A stretch of 64,000 nucleotides of DNA from Gigaspora rosea (GCA_003550325.1 QKWP01001187.1:95754-159753); one strand, 5' to 3'. Counted from the first letter of the stretch, positions 11,880-24,777 are shown. Translations and numbers: made by a program. Notes: a model not told the origin generated them from the sequence alone.

Positions 11880-13860
11880 TCGAAATTCAGGACTAGAACT
11901 GTACAAAAAAATAAGTACCAGTTCTAAATTCATTTTTTTTGGTTATTTTTTTACTCTACTAACCTTTTTTTCTTGTAGATTTGTGTCTTACTAGGCACCA
12001 GAAATAGAAATTTGGAAACCAGAAATGGTACAAAAGATAAGTACTAGTACTTTTTTGTTTGTTCTTTGTTTTTCAAATTTTTTTTTGTTCTACTAAAATT
12101 TTTTTCTTGTAGGTTTGTGTTTCACTAAAGTATTGAAATAGTACCAGGAATAAAAATTTAGAAACTGGAACTAGTACAAAAAAATTAGTACTAGTTCTTT
12201 TTTGTTTGTTCTTATTGTCTTTGGTTTTTTTTATTTTACTAAAGTTTTTTTCTTGTAGATTTGCATTTTGCTAATGTATTGGAAAGGTGCCAAGAATAAA
12301 GATTTAAAAACTAAAACTGGTACAAAAAGATAAGTACTAGTTCTTTTTTGTTTGTTCTTTTTGTTCATCAGTTTTTTTTTTGTTTAGCTAATATTTCTTT
12401 TTGTAGATTTGTATTTTACTAGAGTAATGGAATAGTACCAAAAATAAAGATTTGGGAACCAGAGCTGTACAAAAAAATAAATACTAGTTCTTTTTTTGTT
12501 TGTTCTTTTTGTTCTTTAGTATTTTTTGTTTTACTAAAAATTTTCATCTTGTAGATTCATGTTTCTTGCTAGAGTATTGGAATAGTACTTGAAATAAATA
12601 TTTGAGAACTGGAACTAGAACAAAAAAATAAGTACTAGTACTTTTTTTGTTTGTTCTTTTTGTCCTTTAGAGTTTTTTTTGTTTTACTAAAATTTTCTTC
12701 TTGTAAGTTTGTATTTTGCTAGAGTATTGGAATGATGCTAGAAATAAGGATTTGAAAATAGGAACTAGTTCAAAAAAATAAATACTAGTTTTTTTTTTTT
12801 TGTTTTTTTTGTTCTTTAGTTTTTTTTTTTGTTTTACTAAAATTTTCTTCTTGTAAGTTCATGTTTTTGCTAAGTATTGGAATAGTACTAAAAATGAAAA
12901 TTTGGTAACTAGAACTGGTACAAAAAGATAAGCGCTAGTTCCTTTTTATTTGTTCTTTTTATTCTTTGTTTTTTTTGTTTTACTAAAATTTTTCTTGTAC
13001 AGTATAGGACAGCAAAAACCATCCATTGTTTTTTTAGAGCAATTCTGATTGGCTAATTTTTGTATAACAAAATTTTGATTGGTCAAAACTATAAAAATAT
13101 TTTTTTATATAATAAGTGCCCAATTTTGGATTTTTAATAATAAATATTAACCAATCAAATCACAAGCACGTGATTTGCATCAATCTGATTGGTCGATTGA
13201 CCTGTGCAAAATTTCTGCTTTACTATTAAAGTTGCTAACTTTAAACCCTTATAACTTTTTTAAAAAACAAGAAATCAAAAATCTGTCTTACAGATTTGTA
13301 GTTTAGATTACAAATAAAAAATTTGTAAGAGGGATTTTTAAAATAATTACTTGTTGTGAAGTTATTAGACTTTAAACAATGCCGAAAAAAATGAATAGTT
13401 TTTGCTGTCCGGTACTGTAGGTTCATATTTTGCTAGAGTATTGGAATACTGCCAGAATTGAAGATTCAGAAACTGGAACTGGTACAAAAAGATAAGTATT
13501 AGTTCTTTTTTGTTTGTTCTTTTTGTCCTTTGGTTTTTTTTTGTTTACTAAAATTTTCCTTTTGTAAATTCATGTTTTGCTAGAGAATTGAATTGGTATA
13601 GAAATAAAAATTTAGAAACTGAACTAGTACAAGAAGATAAGTACCAGTTTTTTTTTGTTTGTTTTTTTTTTATTCTTTTTGTTTTTCAGTTTTTTTTTTT
13701 GTTTTACTAAAATTTTTCTTCTTGTAGGTTTGTATTTTGCTAGAATATTAGAATGGTGCTAGAAATGAAATTCGAGAACCAGAACTAGTACAAAAGTTTT
13801 TTATATAGATTTGTTCTTTTTTGGATACTAGAATGGCACCATGAGATTCAAAATCTGAAA
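11880..13860. repeat. ~148-bp tandem array, about 12 units
   Basis: The word ATAAGTACTAGTTC (variants AAATACTAGTTC, AAGTACCAGTT) recurs near 11912, 12045, 12186, 12330, 12476, 12628, 12779, 12929, then 13490 and 13635. Each is followed by TTTTTTGTTTGTTC, TTTTACTAAAATTTT, CTTGTAGGTTTGT and TTGGAATAGTACCAGAAAT. Spacing is 133-152 bp, apart from the jump caused by the element at 13000-13417. Units are diverged by substitutions and short T-run indels. No coding function seen. Confidence 0.85.
13000..13417. mobile_element. 418-bp TA-inserting MITE inside tandem unit
   Basis: The left end CAGTATAGGACAGCAAAAAC and the complement of the right end CAGTACCGGACAGCAAAAAC differ at only two or three positions. 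TA flanks both sides (12998-12999, 13418-13419). The neighbouring tandem units read CTTGTAGGTT without interruption, so the insertion point is exactly the TA of that word. This is a clean Tc1/mariner-like MITE. The 61-codon minus frame at 13241-13426 is just MITE sequence. Confidence 0.85.
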
Positions 13861-14421
13861 CAGGTACAAATAATATCAATAATTTGAATTTAAAGCAAAA
13901 GATGTATAGTAATAGTAAATTTTTTTTCTTTTGATTGCAGGATTATTATAGGCTTTTTTTGCTTTTGATTGTAGGATCATTACAGGATTTTTTTTTTAGA
14001 TCTTTATAGGCTTTTAATAAATAAAGTTATTTAAATAAAAAAATCTTTTAATTTATCAGTGATTATTTATATTGGTATTGATGAAAATTTGTAATAAAAA
14101 AAACAAAATAATAAATTATTACATTTCTGTAATTTGATTGGTTGACAGGTCAGCAGGCTGATTGGTAGACAGTTGGGACTGATTGTCTACCAACTTGATC
14201 ATGTGAACATTTTTGATTGGTAGATCATAGGGATGCATGACTGTGCAGGTGCACAAAAAGCTTAAACCCTTATTAATTTAATCAAAGAGTGGGTAGTATT
14301 CTGTAACAGGTAAAATTTTTAGTATATATATTTTTTAATCTAAAAATTTATATTGAAATTAATATTTAAAAATCGAAATGCACTAAACCCCTTTAGATAA
14401 AATTCAGATATAAACCCTAAT
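13861..14421. other. Intergenic, no gene recognised
   Basis: A+T-rich. It contains a duplicated phrase near 13935-13990 (TTGATTGCAGGATTATTA / TTGATTGTAGGATCATTA) and several TTGATTGGT words near 14130-14220 in both orientations, which suggest a degraded palindromic element. Nothing else was supportable. Confidence 0.5.
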
Positions 14422-14518
14422 GATGCCTGACACAACCATATAATTTCGACATTTCGTCAATGACAAAACATATGAGTTGCGTCATTTCGCCAACGGCAAA
14501 ATAGTTGTGTCAGGCATC
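14422..14518. mobile_element. 97-bp MITE-like palindrome
   Basis: The 15-bp arms GATGCCTGACACAAC and GTTGTGTCAGGCATC are perfectly inverted. The loop carries TTTCG.CA words in both halves. No TSD is certain. Confidence 0.6.
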
Positions 14519-16654
14519 TATAGTCAGGAGTATTTTATAAATTTATATTTTATTCATATTAATTCAATCTGAGTTTAAAACAACTGTTCAAGTTTGTAAT
14601 TACAGTCATCATATCACTGCTTTTTTTTCAGAGCATTTCTGAATATATAACTAAGTTGGGGATATAACTCAATATATATAATAATAACACATAAAAACAT
14701 AATAAAGAAAATTTATCCTGCTTAAATATGGGAATATACAGGTTATGATATAACCAAGGTATGATTATATTTATCATTGAATTTTATTTCGCTTTAATTC
14801 ATCAATGACTGTCTATTAATCAGCGTGTAATATTTATTGTCATTGTAATACTATATCTTATCTAATTACATCCTACGTTTTTTATTTCATCAGTAAATAT
14901 AAAATTATTTACAATTATATAATAAACTATTCAAGTTTGTAAATTATATTCACAAAAACTATTTATTATGTTATCAGAGGTCATGAGTGTCGCCAAAAGA
15001 AAAAAAGATATCATACTTCTAAATTATTATTTACTGTAATGATATGTAAATGCGAGTAGGTTTTCTAGTCGTTTTGATGCATTTAATCATTCATATCAGT
15101 ATCAAATGGCAATAATATATGTTTTTATCTAGTCATTGATAAGTTTTATGGGCTAAGTCTTGTAAATTTAAAACCCGAAGTCTTGATGGTATTCATATTT
15201 AATAACCAATTAATTTTATTAATTTTATTGTACTAGAGGATCAATCCACAATAATCGTTAATCAGATTCTATTCATTATAGTTTAATTTTCTTAATCTTT
15301 ATTCTTTCAGTCGATTCCCATGAATTTAATTAGATCATATTGATCTCATAAATTAAAATACAATTTCTTCCGTTTATTTGCTAAGTTATGCAAATATGTT
15401 TACCTATAATGAGATATATCTTGTAAAGACACTGTAAATACTAGTAATAGTCGTTTGCTGATAATAATCTTTATCAAATGATTAAATGTAAATAGATTTA
15501 AATATATATATAGTTTAATTATAAACATTAAAGAAAAAAACTTAAACGTGCGAATAGATTTACAATGGAATTTTTTTTATTACTCAGTAGATATACGATA
15601 ATATATATAAAAGATCAATCAAAATTTAAATCCAAAAAATTACAAAGTTCTTATGCACATACTGTAATCACTTTAGTCCTGCAAACGTTAATAATACCAC
15701 CTGAAATAATTTTGAGATGAAACTTAGAAAATGCATAAAAACATTTTTTACAAATTTCACTTTGCATCACACGTATAGAATATTTCCTGTAGTGAAGCCA
15801 TTAGTACTAATCGATTGTAATTTGATTGATTTTTTAATCAATAGATTTGTTGTTAACCTATTTAATCGTAGTCGTCGATTGTTTATATCGTTAGTAATCT
15901 GCTTATCGCTTACCATTTCTATCTGTCACCTGTACTAAAAATTTCCCGATTGCTTGATAATGGATTTAGAAACTACTTGTAAAGTTTGAGTGAAGAATAT
16001 AAATTAAATACATAGCTAATAAATTTTACTGGATAAGCAAAGCAAGCCTAACAAGAATATATTTTTTTATACAATAACAATAATTTAGCTTCTTTATTTA
16101 ATCTAAATTCAAATTACTAAACAAGAAATCATTAGACAAAAAAAAAACGAGGTGATAATGAAAGAAGAAATTCTTTGTAAAATACAGACATATTTTAAAC
16201 ATTTGAATAAAAATATTCAAAAAAAAAGCATTGTGAAATAAAATGTGCTCTCAAAGCATCAAACTAGATGCGATTTCCTGGAGATACAGTTACGACGTAA
16301 TTTTAGCTATTCATATAATATTTTAGATAAAAATAAATAGTACAAATGCTCAAGTAAAGTCATTATTGTGATTTGCCAATGATTGTAATAATGTTCAATT
16401 GCTACAAAATAAAAATTCCGATCAGTGCTTGAGCAGCTATTATCAACTCTGTGATTTATTAAATATCTTCGAAATTTTTCAAATATCCGACTACTCTATT
16501 ATTGTATTACCTCTATTGCTTATTTAGGTATAACGATTTTCACATTATTAAACAATTTGTCAACGATAATATATTATTTTTTAATGTAAAAAAAAAAAAT
16601 AAAAAATTCAGAATAATAATACATTAGCGCGATAACGAATATCCCAACATCTTG
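14519..16654. other. Intergenic, no gene recognised
   Basis: Less repetitive than the surroundings and slightly richer in CpG-containing words. The 73-codon frame at 15717-15938 has no recognisable motif and no supporting context, so I do not call it. No RNA gene or TIR pair was seen. Confidence 0.5.
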
Positions 16655-16872
16655 TTTCACCGAAAATCAGCTCACAGACAAATTTATTTTACCGATAATT
16701 ATTTCACCGACAGCTCATTTCACTGACAAACTTTTTTAGGAATTGCACTAACCTTAACTCTAATTCTAAACCTGACTGACCCTAACAACAATGACAGAAT
16801 TTCTTTGTCGGTGAAATGACTGTCAGTGAAATGAACTTATTGATGAATTGATTGTCGATAGGTGAAGTGTAA
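16655..16872. mobile_element. ~218-bp TIR element built of TTTCACCGACA repeats
   Basis: The left end repeats TTTCACCGA, TTTTACCGATA, TTTCACCGACAGC and TTTCACTGACAAA every 20-25 bp. The right end carries the inverted forms TTGTCGGTGAAATG, TGTCAGTGAAATG and CGATAGGTGAAGTG. Between them lies a degenerate CTAACCTTAACTCTAATTCT telomere-like tract. The structure is a non-autonomous element with tandem subrepeats in its arms. No TSD was resolved. Confidence 0.65.
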
Positions 16873-17082
16873 CAATGCTTGAACAATACTTTATTTACTC
16901 TAATAATTATGAAGTTTGAACAAATTGATAAGCTCACTGAATATTTTTTTACAATTTAAAATCATTTCTTTGATGTGATAAACACGTGTCCCATTATACA
17001 TAATACTATCACGTTTAATCGTTTAAAAATATTTTCCAACATATTTTGGTCCATTAATTGAAGTGTTTGAGAACGCCCAAAG

Positions 17083-17085
<3 letters not shown>

Positions 17086-17171
<86 letters not shown>

Positions 17172-17470
17172 NNNNNNNNNNNNNNNNNNNNNNNNNNNNN
17201 NNNNNNNNNNNNNNNNNNNNNNNNNNNNNNNNNNNNNNNNNNNNNNNNNNNNNNNNNNNNNNNNNNNNNNNNNNNNNNNNNNNNNNNNNNNNNNNNNNNN
17301 NNNNNNNNNNNNNNNNNNNNNNNNNNNNNNNNNNNNNNNNNNNNNNNNNNNNNNNNNNNNNNNNNNNNNNNNNNNNNNNNNNNNNNNNNNNNNNNNNNNN
17401 NNNNNNNNNNNNNNNNNNNNNNNNNNNNNNNNNNNNNNNNNNNNNNNNNNNNAAAAAAAAAAAAAAAAAA
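17086..17470. other. Poly-A (86) - 281 N gap - poly-A (18)
   Basis: A pure A run (17086-17171), N at 17172-17452 and A at 17453-17470. The long lysine or phenylalanine frames here are artefacts of the homopolymer and the gap. Confidence 0.99.
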
Positions 17471-17938
17471 TGGTGAAAAGCACAAAAAATACAAAAACGA
17501 GTGCCTAAACGTGTTTTCGAGTACTAATAAAAAATTCTGGGAAGGCAATTTTACCTATAAGATTTTCTTTAACCTAACCTCTAACCCTTATCTTTAATTT
17601 TAAATTAAATAATCAATATATATATATATATGCATTTTGCAAAAGTTATTTCCATAAAAGGTGCGATTTAAATCGCCAGATTTAGCTTATTCTCCGATTG
17701 AAATAAGTAAAACCGAATTTGTAATTGAATGCTGCAGATTTATATCGAAAACTTGATTGTCATTTGAAAATTTATTTTAATCTGAAGAAAGTAACGTTAC
17801 ATAATGTTGTGCAGTGTTTTTATGGCAATGACGTGCTGATTCATATTTATATGTGGTACGTACGTACGTGCGTATGATTAAGTCCAAGGTATATCTTGGT
17901 ATTTTTTTTCTAATAACTCCAAAAAAAAAAAAAAAAGA

Positions 17939-19149
17939 ATGAAATGCACAGAAATTTTAATGGTTTTAGCTCAAGTGAGCTTTCTTATGAATGGTTATGA
18001 TAGCTTTTATTATAGGACTCCAATAAGAGGCACAGATAAATTTATAAAACCGAAAAGCCGTAATATCGGTCATCCATATCCAATTCCTTTTGAAGAATAT
18101 TATGGAAATAAAGATCTCGATTTTTTAGCTTTTGCAGATTGGGGTGACCAAAAACCTGGATCAGGACAATTTCAAGTAGCCAAAGCATTACAAGCCAGGA
18201 CGAATGAAAAGACATTATTTATAGTTAATGCTGGTGGTAAGTTTAAAATGTGCTTAATTTGCAAAGTTTTCATTAAAGAATATAAGAAGAATAATCCACT
18301 TTTTATTTGATAGATAATTTTTATCAAAAAGACGAAAAGCTTCCTTATAATGATGAAACTGATCACGATGGTGTATTGAGTATAGATGATCCAAAATGGC
18401 ATACATATTGGTTAAATGTGTATAATGGAACATTAAAAGAAATATTTTGGTATATGGTGGCAGGGAATCATGATTGGTACACCAACGTCACTGCTCAAGT
18501 AGATTACTTTTGGGAAAATGATATACGATTCTTTTTTCCCTCACTTTATTACTCTCGGAGAGTTCATTTTGGACGAAACAATGATATTTTAGCGGTCTTT
18601 ATTCATATCGATACTAATCCATTTTATTATAAATATAACGAATATAATTCAAAAAATGGCATGAAACGTAATCTTTTGGCTCTCAAACTACATGATAAAG
18701 AACAAATAGATAATCGATTAAAATGGATAGAAGATCAATTGATCGCAGCTCAGGACGCAGATTGGATTTTTGTCGTCGGTCATCATCCTCTTGTCGGTGC
18801 ATGCCAAACCAAACAACCATCAACTTATCTAATGTATAAATTCCCTCCCCTTTTTGAAAAATATAATGTATCCGCTTATATTGGTGGCCACGTACATGAT
18901 ATTGAAGTTTCTGAAGCCAATAGTACATCAAGCGTTACTTACTTTGGTGTAGGTGGCGGTGGTGCTACTGGCGATGACACTTGTGGTGATGCAACTTGGT
19001 CTGCACCTTTTACATTTGGATTCTTGCACATTAATATTCCGCATGGTGATACTTTATACTTTAATTATATAGAAGCCAACGAAACTGATAAACCTTCCCA
19101 CATCGTACATTCGGGTATTGTTCATTCTCGTAAACGCCATGAGAAATAA
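17939..19149 (+). CDS. Purple acid phosphatase (TRAP type 5-like) metallophosphatase, two exons
   Basis: Exons are 17939-18236 and 18314-19149, with a 77-bp GTAAGT...TAG intron. The product is 377 residues. Splicing joins ...VNAG to DNFYQ and creates the metal-binding GDNFY motif (residues 99-103), strong proof of the intron. Other calcineurin-like phosphoesterase motifs are in order: FADWGD (65-70), GNHDW (150-154), GHHPL (255-259) and GHVHD (291-295). A hydrophobic N-terminus (residues 6-17) could be a signal peptide, so a secreted or vacuolar enzyme hydrolysing phosphomonoesters with a dinuclear metal centre is likely. Length is close to or slightly above the usual type 5 size. The ATG at 17939 follows an A-run of 16 and is the first in frame. 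All motif residues are present and there is no internal stop. Substrate is not deducible. Confidence 0.93.
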
Positions 19150-22100
19150 AAAATTTGATTTTAATTTGATTTTTTCCACGAATTAGTAATTTTATTATAA
19201 ATTTTCATATTTGGAATTATTCTTGAATTAATTTTTATGTATTAAAATGTAATTTATTTTTTATAAAATGTTGACATTTCAAAATGATACTATAAATGAA
19301 ATAGAAAGTCCAAGTCATTGAATTACATGTAATTGGCACGGCTGATGCTGCAAATGTTGGAACTGTAGATTGGATTCTTATTTAAAGACTAACTCTTGTT
19401 GCGGGAATAAGGTCTAATTTTTTTTTATATAGATTTTAATTTAGGTTCAAATGAACCCGGCTTGGGTCATTTGAACCTGACTTGGATTCAACCCGACTTG
19501 GGTTCAAATGAACTCAGCTTGGGCTTAAATGAACCTGACTTGAGTTCATTTGAACCCAGCTGAATATCTGCAAATCATAAACGAGATCGCGATCGTCTTT
19601 ATCGGGAATATCCGAGCTAATTAAAAATTGAAATTGTGATTGCATGAATGATAAGAAGTATTACGTAATTAACACGCATTATTTTTGTGACTCGGATGCA
19701 TTGTTGCGCCAACGCACCTCAGATTGGGGTATACCAGGAACGTAGTACAAAGTACAAAGTGTGAGTTAAATGGTGTGTACAAATCTGAGGATCTGATTTG
19801 ATGATTGAAGCTAGTGACTTTAGATTTATATATTAGTTCAAGTAATTCGGATATATTTCTATAGTGCGATGAATTTAATTTCTTTGATCAGTCATTGATA
19901 AACACAAAAAAGTAAATAATACAACAATATAACCTCTGTTAGTATTATTAAGAGTTCTCTTATGTGCTGTACGGGATTGTGTGATTCTCAATATCTGGTT
20001 GAAAAAGCATTGCATGTGGCCAGCATTTTTGAGAGGCGCTAAAATTAAATGTCCAAATAAACTAGTAGGTTGTTCCATTCTGGACTTGCCGAGCGTACTA
20101 TGTCTTTAATTAGTTCTTTTCCAAACTACATATCAAGCCCTTGAGTCCGGTGTTACTATCGTAATATTTCTGCGCCCCAATATCACGATATTAACTTATT
20201 CTACTCATTTTTCCTTATCTATTTTTATCATTCGCCCTTTCCTAATTTGTTTCTCTATACTAGGGATGGGTATGGTCCGGTATGACTCGTTAATGACCGT
20301 GACCGATATTAGCCGGTCAGAGCGGTTTGACCGACTGGTCAAAGTTATGACCGATGCCAATTTCTTAATATTCTGGCTAATAAATGAATAATTATTGCTT
20401 AAAATTCATATCGGTGTATCTGTATCATCTGATAAATAGAGATATCAACCGGGGTTAAATCGTTACTCAAAAATTTTTCAGGTCACGCGACTTTGCATGA
20501 TTAATGATATGATTAATTTTTAAATAAAACTTTTTTATTGATATAAGTGAACAATAATGATAAATATAACAATAACGAGTGTATAAATTGATGTATATGG
20601 TGGTGATTTAAACCCTGTTGAGAAATCCCTTGTTCATAATTCTAGCCAAATTTGCAGATCATTGGACCAGAATTATAACAAACCAATTTTAATTCTTGTC
20701 AAATAATCTGTAGTCACTCTAAATCTAGTAATGTGACATTTAAGAGGTATCACCCTAACCCTAAGGGTGTTTTGACTAGCAATTATTTGAAAAAAAGAAT
20801 CAATGATTCTGGTTTCTGATTTCTGATTTCTTTAACATTACTTCTCTTTTTTTTTGCATCTAATACTTATTGAAATTTCATGATTCTTTCAATTAATTTG
20901 CCAGAATCATGTAACAGGTAATAATTCTTATAAGATTAAATTTGATACAACTCTTAATTTCTTTTTACTTATAATGCAGTAGTAAATTTTATTAGTCTAA
21001 GGCCATCTGAAGTTAATTTTTTTTAGTTAATATTACTTTTCATGACTCTCAGAAGATGGAGAGGGGCAAATTAAATGAACATATAAAATGAACAAACTAT
21101 TTTTGAATAGTAAATCTATTATAACAAATTTACTTCAAGTTAAATTTAGTTTAGAGCTTTAGTTAAGTTGCTAATTATGTCAAATAAATTTATTTAGTAG
21201 TTAATATTATATTCTTTTACAAAAAAGAAAAGAAAAAAAATAAATAAATAACTATATAATGCATTTTTCTAAGAAAAAACTCTATACATACAATTTTTAT
21301 AGTTATAAATTCTCATGATTTAGTGATTAAATCTGCATCATTAGAAATTTGGGTTTCTAATTTTCTCCAAGCACCTATTGGTTAAATACAAAATTTTGTC
21401 TCTTATAAATCATTGATTAGATAGCTTAAAATTAATGTAAACATCAACTCTTTTCAATAATTCCTTATACCAAACTTTTCACAAAGACCCGATCTATACC
21501 TATACAAATCCAGATCTTGATCTATACCACAAATGCCTTTGTCTATCTAATGCAACCCATGCCAATCCAGTCCAATTTTCTTATAGAGTTTTGGTTTTAG
21601 TCACTACAATATAAGATGAATTTTTAACTATAAATGCTATTTCATATTTCTTTCAATCTAAAAAATTATTTTAAAGACAATTATGATAATTTTATTAAAG
21701 AATTCTTTAAAGTACAATAGATTAGCTTTATTACAATCCTCAAATATTAGTAGAAATATCTGCTTGAAAAGTAATAATCATTAAATATTTGCAACAGCTT
21801 TATACTAAATAAAAAATTATGGGCCAAAGCATTTGTATTTAAATTATTTATGGCAGGGATACCATCGACTTTATAGGTCAAAAACTATAATTCAAAAATC
21901 AAAAGATAAATATTTAATTTTAATATAACTATATTAGAATTTTAGAAAAATTAATAGCATGCATTTTTAAAAAAATAAAAAAAAAACAGAATATGCTTTA
22001 TTTTATGCTTTAGTTCCTAAAACAGCACTAGTTATAGCAGCTGATTGATTCTATTTTTTCAAACATTTGCAAAATGATATGCAAATATCTAATAGTAAAA

Positions 22101-23580
22101 ATATTAAAAATTCAAAAGGATTAAATCAAACAATTATTTTAGTATTATGCTATAATAGTGGTTCAAAGTAAATTGCAAAGATATTTTAATATAAGTAATT
22201 ATAGTAGTTTTGTAATACAAATAAAATGTTAACAATATATAATTGTAGATAAGTCTATTTTATTTGATAAAATCAAAGCCTTGATATAATTGCTAAGTCA
22301 ATGCTTAACTTAATTAATGTAAACAAAATTGTAAGGAGTTTGACATACTATATCAAATAAAATCAGTATTTTGTAATATTTGTAAGTAATAAAAGTTATT
22401 TATATTCTTGCTTTGACTATTGTAATTATAGAATTGTTTGCTATTATTTCTTTTAAATAATATTATATATATGAACTACAATATTTTATATTTAGCTTAT
22501 TAGATTACAATAGTATATAAAAAATGACAATAATACAATAATCCAATACAAGAACTATTTTTAATTGCACAAAAATTTAAGGCAGAGCAATTAGTAACAA
22601 TAAGTTAGAATAGTTTGGTTCCATATTTTTTAATGTTTTAACTCAAGGCTCTGTATATAAAATGCAGGATATAAACTCTAGACTATTAATAAATATAAAC
22701 TATATAAAGAAATATAGCAGGACAAGAGCAGCTATAATATTAGCTGTTCACTAGCATGATCACAATTTTATTTTTGACAAATAAATAGATAACTGTTAGA
22801 AAGATCTATCTTCAAATAGTAATAACAATATTGTGAAATTGAATCTGATAGTAATATTAATAAAAAAAATTGAATTCAAAAAAGTTAATAAATCCTTATA
22901 AATATAAAACCAAATGTTATTCTAATAATATACTAATGAGCTACCAAAGAAAACAAAGCACAAATTATATTATAAAATCTGTGAAGATATTGGTTATAAC
23001 AAAGTAACTTGTTCTTAAAAATAAGGATTATAATAACAAAATAGCTGTAAGCAATATTGGGCAATTTGTATTGTTAGAAAAGTATCAAATATTAGGTAAT
23101 TTTTTAGAGAGAAGTAAAAAAGCTGAAATTACATATAAAGGCCTGATAAATTTCATATGTAAAGATAGGGATAAGCCTCTGATAAAAAAAATTAAATGTT
23201 AAAAATAACATGGCACTAATATTATATAAATGATACCAAACAAAATAGTAATTTTGAAGTTTATAATCAGTTAGTGGTTTGCTTTTTTAGTATTATTAAA
23301 GTAGTTTATCAAATTGCTAAAGTTGAATACCAAAAAGCTAAAACTTTTATTTAATATAAATACTAATAAAACTACCAATCTAAAAATCTTGTTATTTGAA
23401 TATAAAAGTCAAAATAACAAAAATATCTGTTTATTTAAAATTTTGCTTATAAAAGTGTCTTTTATTTTAATTTAACAAATCTTTATACTAATTTTGCTTA
23501 TTATGTAAAAGTTCTATATAGAGATAATTTATACATTGCACATGTTGTTGCACCTGCCATAGATCAAATAATCTGTATTT
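19150..23580. other. Long intergenic region, no gene recognised
   Basis: It contains the palindromic GGGTTCA array (19441-19560, listed separately), a GC-richer tract at 20270-20360 with repeated GACCG/GGTC words that may be one end of a hAT-like element (no partner found), and the self-complementary CACCCTAACCCTAAGGGTG at about 20751. From 20.9 to 23.5 kb it is almost uniform A+T-rich DNA with no long frame. The 67-codon minus frame at 19875-20078 is unsupported. Confidence 0.5.
19441..19560. repeat. Array of self-complementary GGGTTCAAATGAACC words
   Basis: About six units of roughly 20 bp of the form CTTGGGTTCAAATGAACC.. appear in direct order. Each unit centre (TTCAAATGAA or TTCATTTGAA) is self-complementary. 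The block is clearly GC-richer than its surroundings. It begins 290 bp downstream of the phosphatase stop. It may be a minisatellite; no frame of note. Confidence 0.7.
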
Positions 23581-23584
23581 CATT

Positions 23585-24187
23585 AGTTAGGGTTAGGGTG
23601 AGGTAAAGATTGTGTGTACAGGCAAAAAAGGATTTTATAGTAAAATTTTGCAAAGAATTTTTTTGTTAGAATCCAAAGAGTAGTTTCATATACTCAATTT
23701 TAAGTTATACATATGGATGGATTTAAGTAATTTATAAGTAGGGCTTACTTTTTTAAAACTTTAAAGCTAAATACCTTTTGATATATTGGTCCGTTTAAAA
23801 TGATTTTACTACCAAAATTTTCGTCTCTTTGAGATGATTCCAATGCCCAAAATCATTAAAATCCAATCACAGGATCGCGAGATAATGTGCTATCAAATAG
23901 TAACGCACCTATAGAGTGGAGTGGTCAGACCTATGTCTAACCAATCCTTCACGCCCTAGGTGCATTACTATTTGACAACGCATTATCTCGCGATCCTGTG
24001 ATTGGATTTAAATTTTGGGCTCGTTGGAATCGTCTCAAAGAGACGAACATTTTGGTAGTAAAACCATTTAAAAAAATCAGTAGATCAAAAGCCCTGCTTA
24101 TAAATTACTTAAATCCGATGATTTTGACAAAACGAACGTTTGTTTTGAATTTTTTGATCGTGCAATGTTACACCTGATCTTGAAATT
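23585..24187. mobile_element. Telomere-motif element, interrupted copy
   Basis: The left part has GTTAGGGTTAGGGTGAGG followed by GGATTTTATAGTAAAATTTT; the right part has GACAAAACGAACGTTTGTTT, TTTTTGATCGTG and GTTACACCTGATCTTGAAAT. The same order is seen in the elements at 30346-30638 and 39762-40068, with no gap between the parts there. Here the two parts are separated by the palindrome 23719-24116. Terminal repeats are not clear in this copy, so its ends are approximate. Confidence 0.55.
23719..24116. mobile_element. 398-bp near-perfect palindromic element
   Basis: The arms begin GGATTTAAGTAATTTATAAG on the left and end with its near-complement CTTATAAATTACTTAAATCC on the right. They carry CGTCTCTTTGAGATGATTCC and TCACAGGATCGCGAGATAAT in inverted order. 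The centre is near 23917 with a short loop. GAT flanks both sides and may be a 3-bp TSD. It is inserted in a telomere-motif element. The arms are homologous to those at 3160-3272 and 4911-5023. Confidence 0.75.
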
Positions 24188-24569
24188 TGATTGAAAGAGC
24201 GACATATAAGGTATAAAATAAATTATTTATATGATTTTAAATAACAGATAATAATATAGTATTGTATTAATAATTGTCGCGGGTTTCTATTTAACCTTCT
24301 AAACCCACTTATACTTATTTAATATAAACTCTACCTTAAAACTAACCTCTAACCTTCACCCTAACCCTAAAAAATACGCCCAAAAATTTTTATTTTTCGG
24401 TGTTTGTCAATTTTTTATACTACACATATTTCATTTTAATCTGATTTCATTTTAATCCGTCACAACAAATAATAATATCAATATTTGCACGTACAAATAA
24501 CCATGTCACCTACAATAATTTATTCAAAATTGTGATATTATACAATCCTATTTATGAGTTTACACGTGG
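24188..24569. other. Intergenic with telomere-like words
   Basis: A+T-rich; CTTCACCCTAACCCTAAAAA near 24355 is a short telomere-like tract. No frame or TIR pair was recognised. Confidence 0.5.
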
Positions 24570-24777
24570 CAGACCAACTGGATTCTATGTTTTACATCAC
24601 CCCCGGAAGGAGGGGGGAGGAGGGGTGGTCGCATAATAAAATTTAAAAAAATTTTCCGAATTATTCCGTGACTGTATAAATTCGTTCTGAAATATTCGTA
24701 GCCCTATGTATATTTATCTAAATTTTTTTTACTATGAGGGAGGGTGGCAATGTAAAACACAGAATCCAGTTGGTCTG
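24570..24777. mobile_element. 208-bp MITE with ~28-bp TIRs
   Basis: The left end CAGACCAACTGGATTCTATG and the complement of the right end CAGACCAACTGGATTCTGTG differ once, and both continue with TTTTACAT. The body has a G-rich stretch (GGAGGGGGGAGGAGGGGTGG). It lies 70 bp beyond the 3' end of the patatin pseudogene. No TSD was resolved. Confidence 0.75.

Noticed and set aside
17063-17548. Long poly-Lys/poly-Phe open frames
   Set aside because: They are produced by an A run and a block of N; no coding sequence is present.
20270-20360. hAT-like terminal repeat with GACCG words
   Set aside because: No matching inverted partner or TSD could be found in the window, so no element is called.
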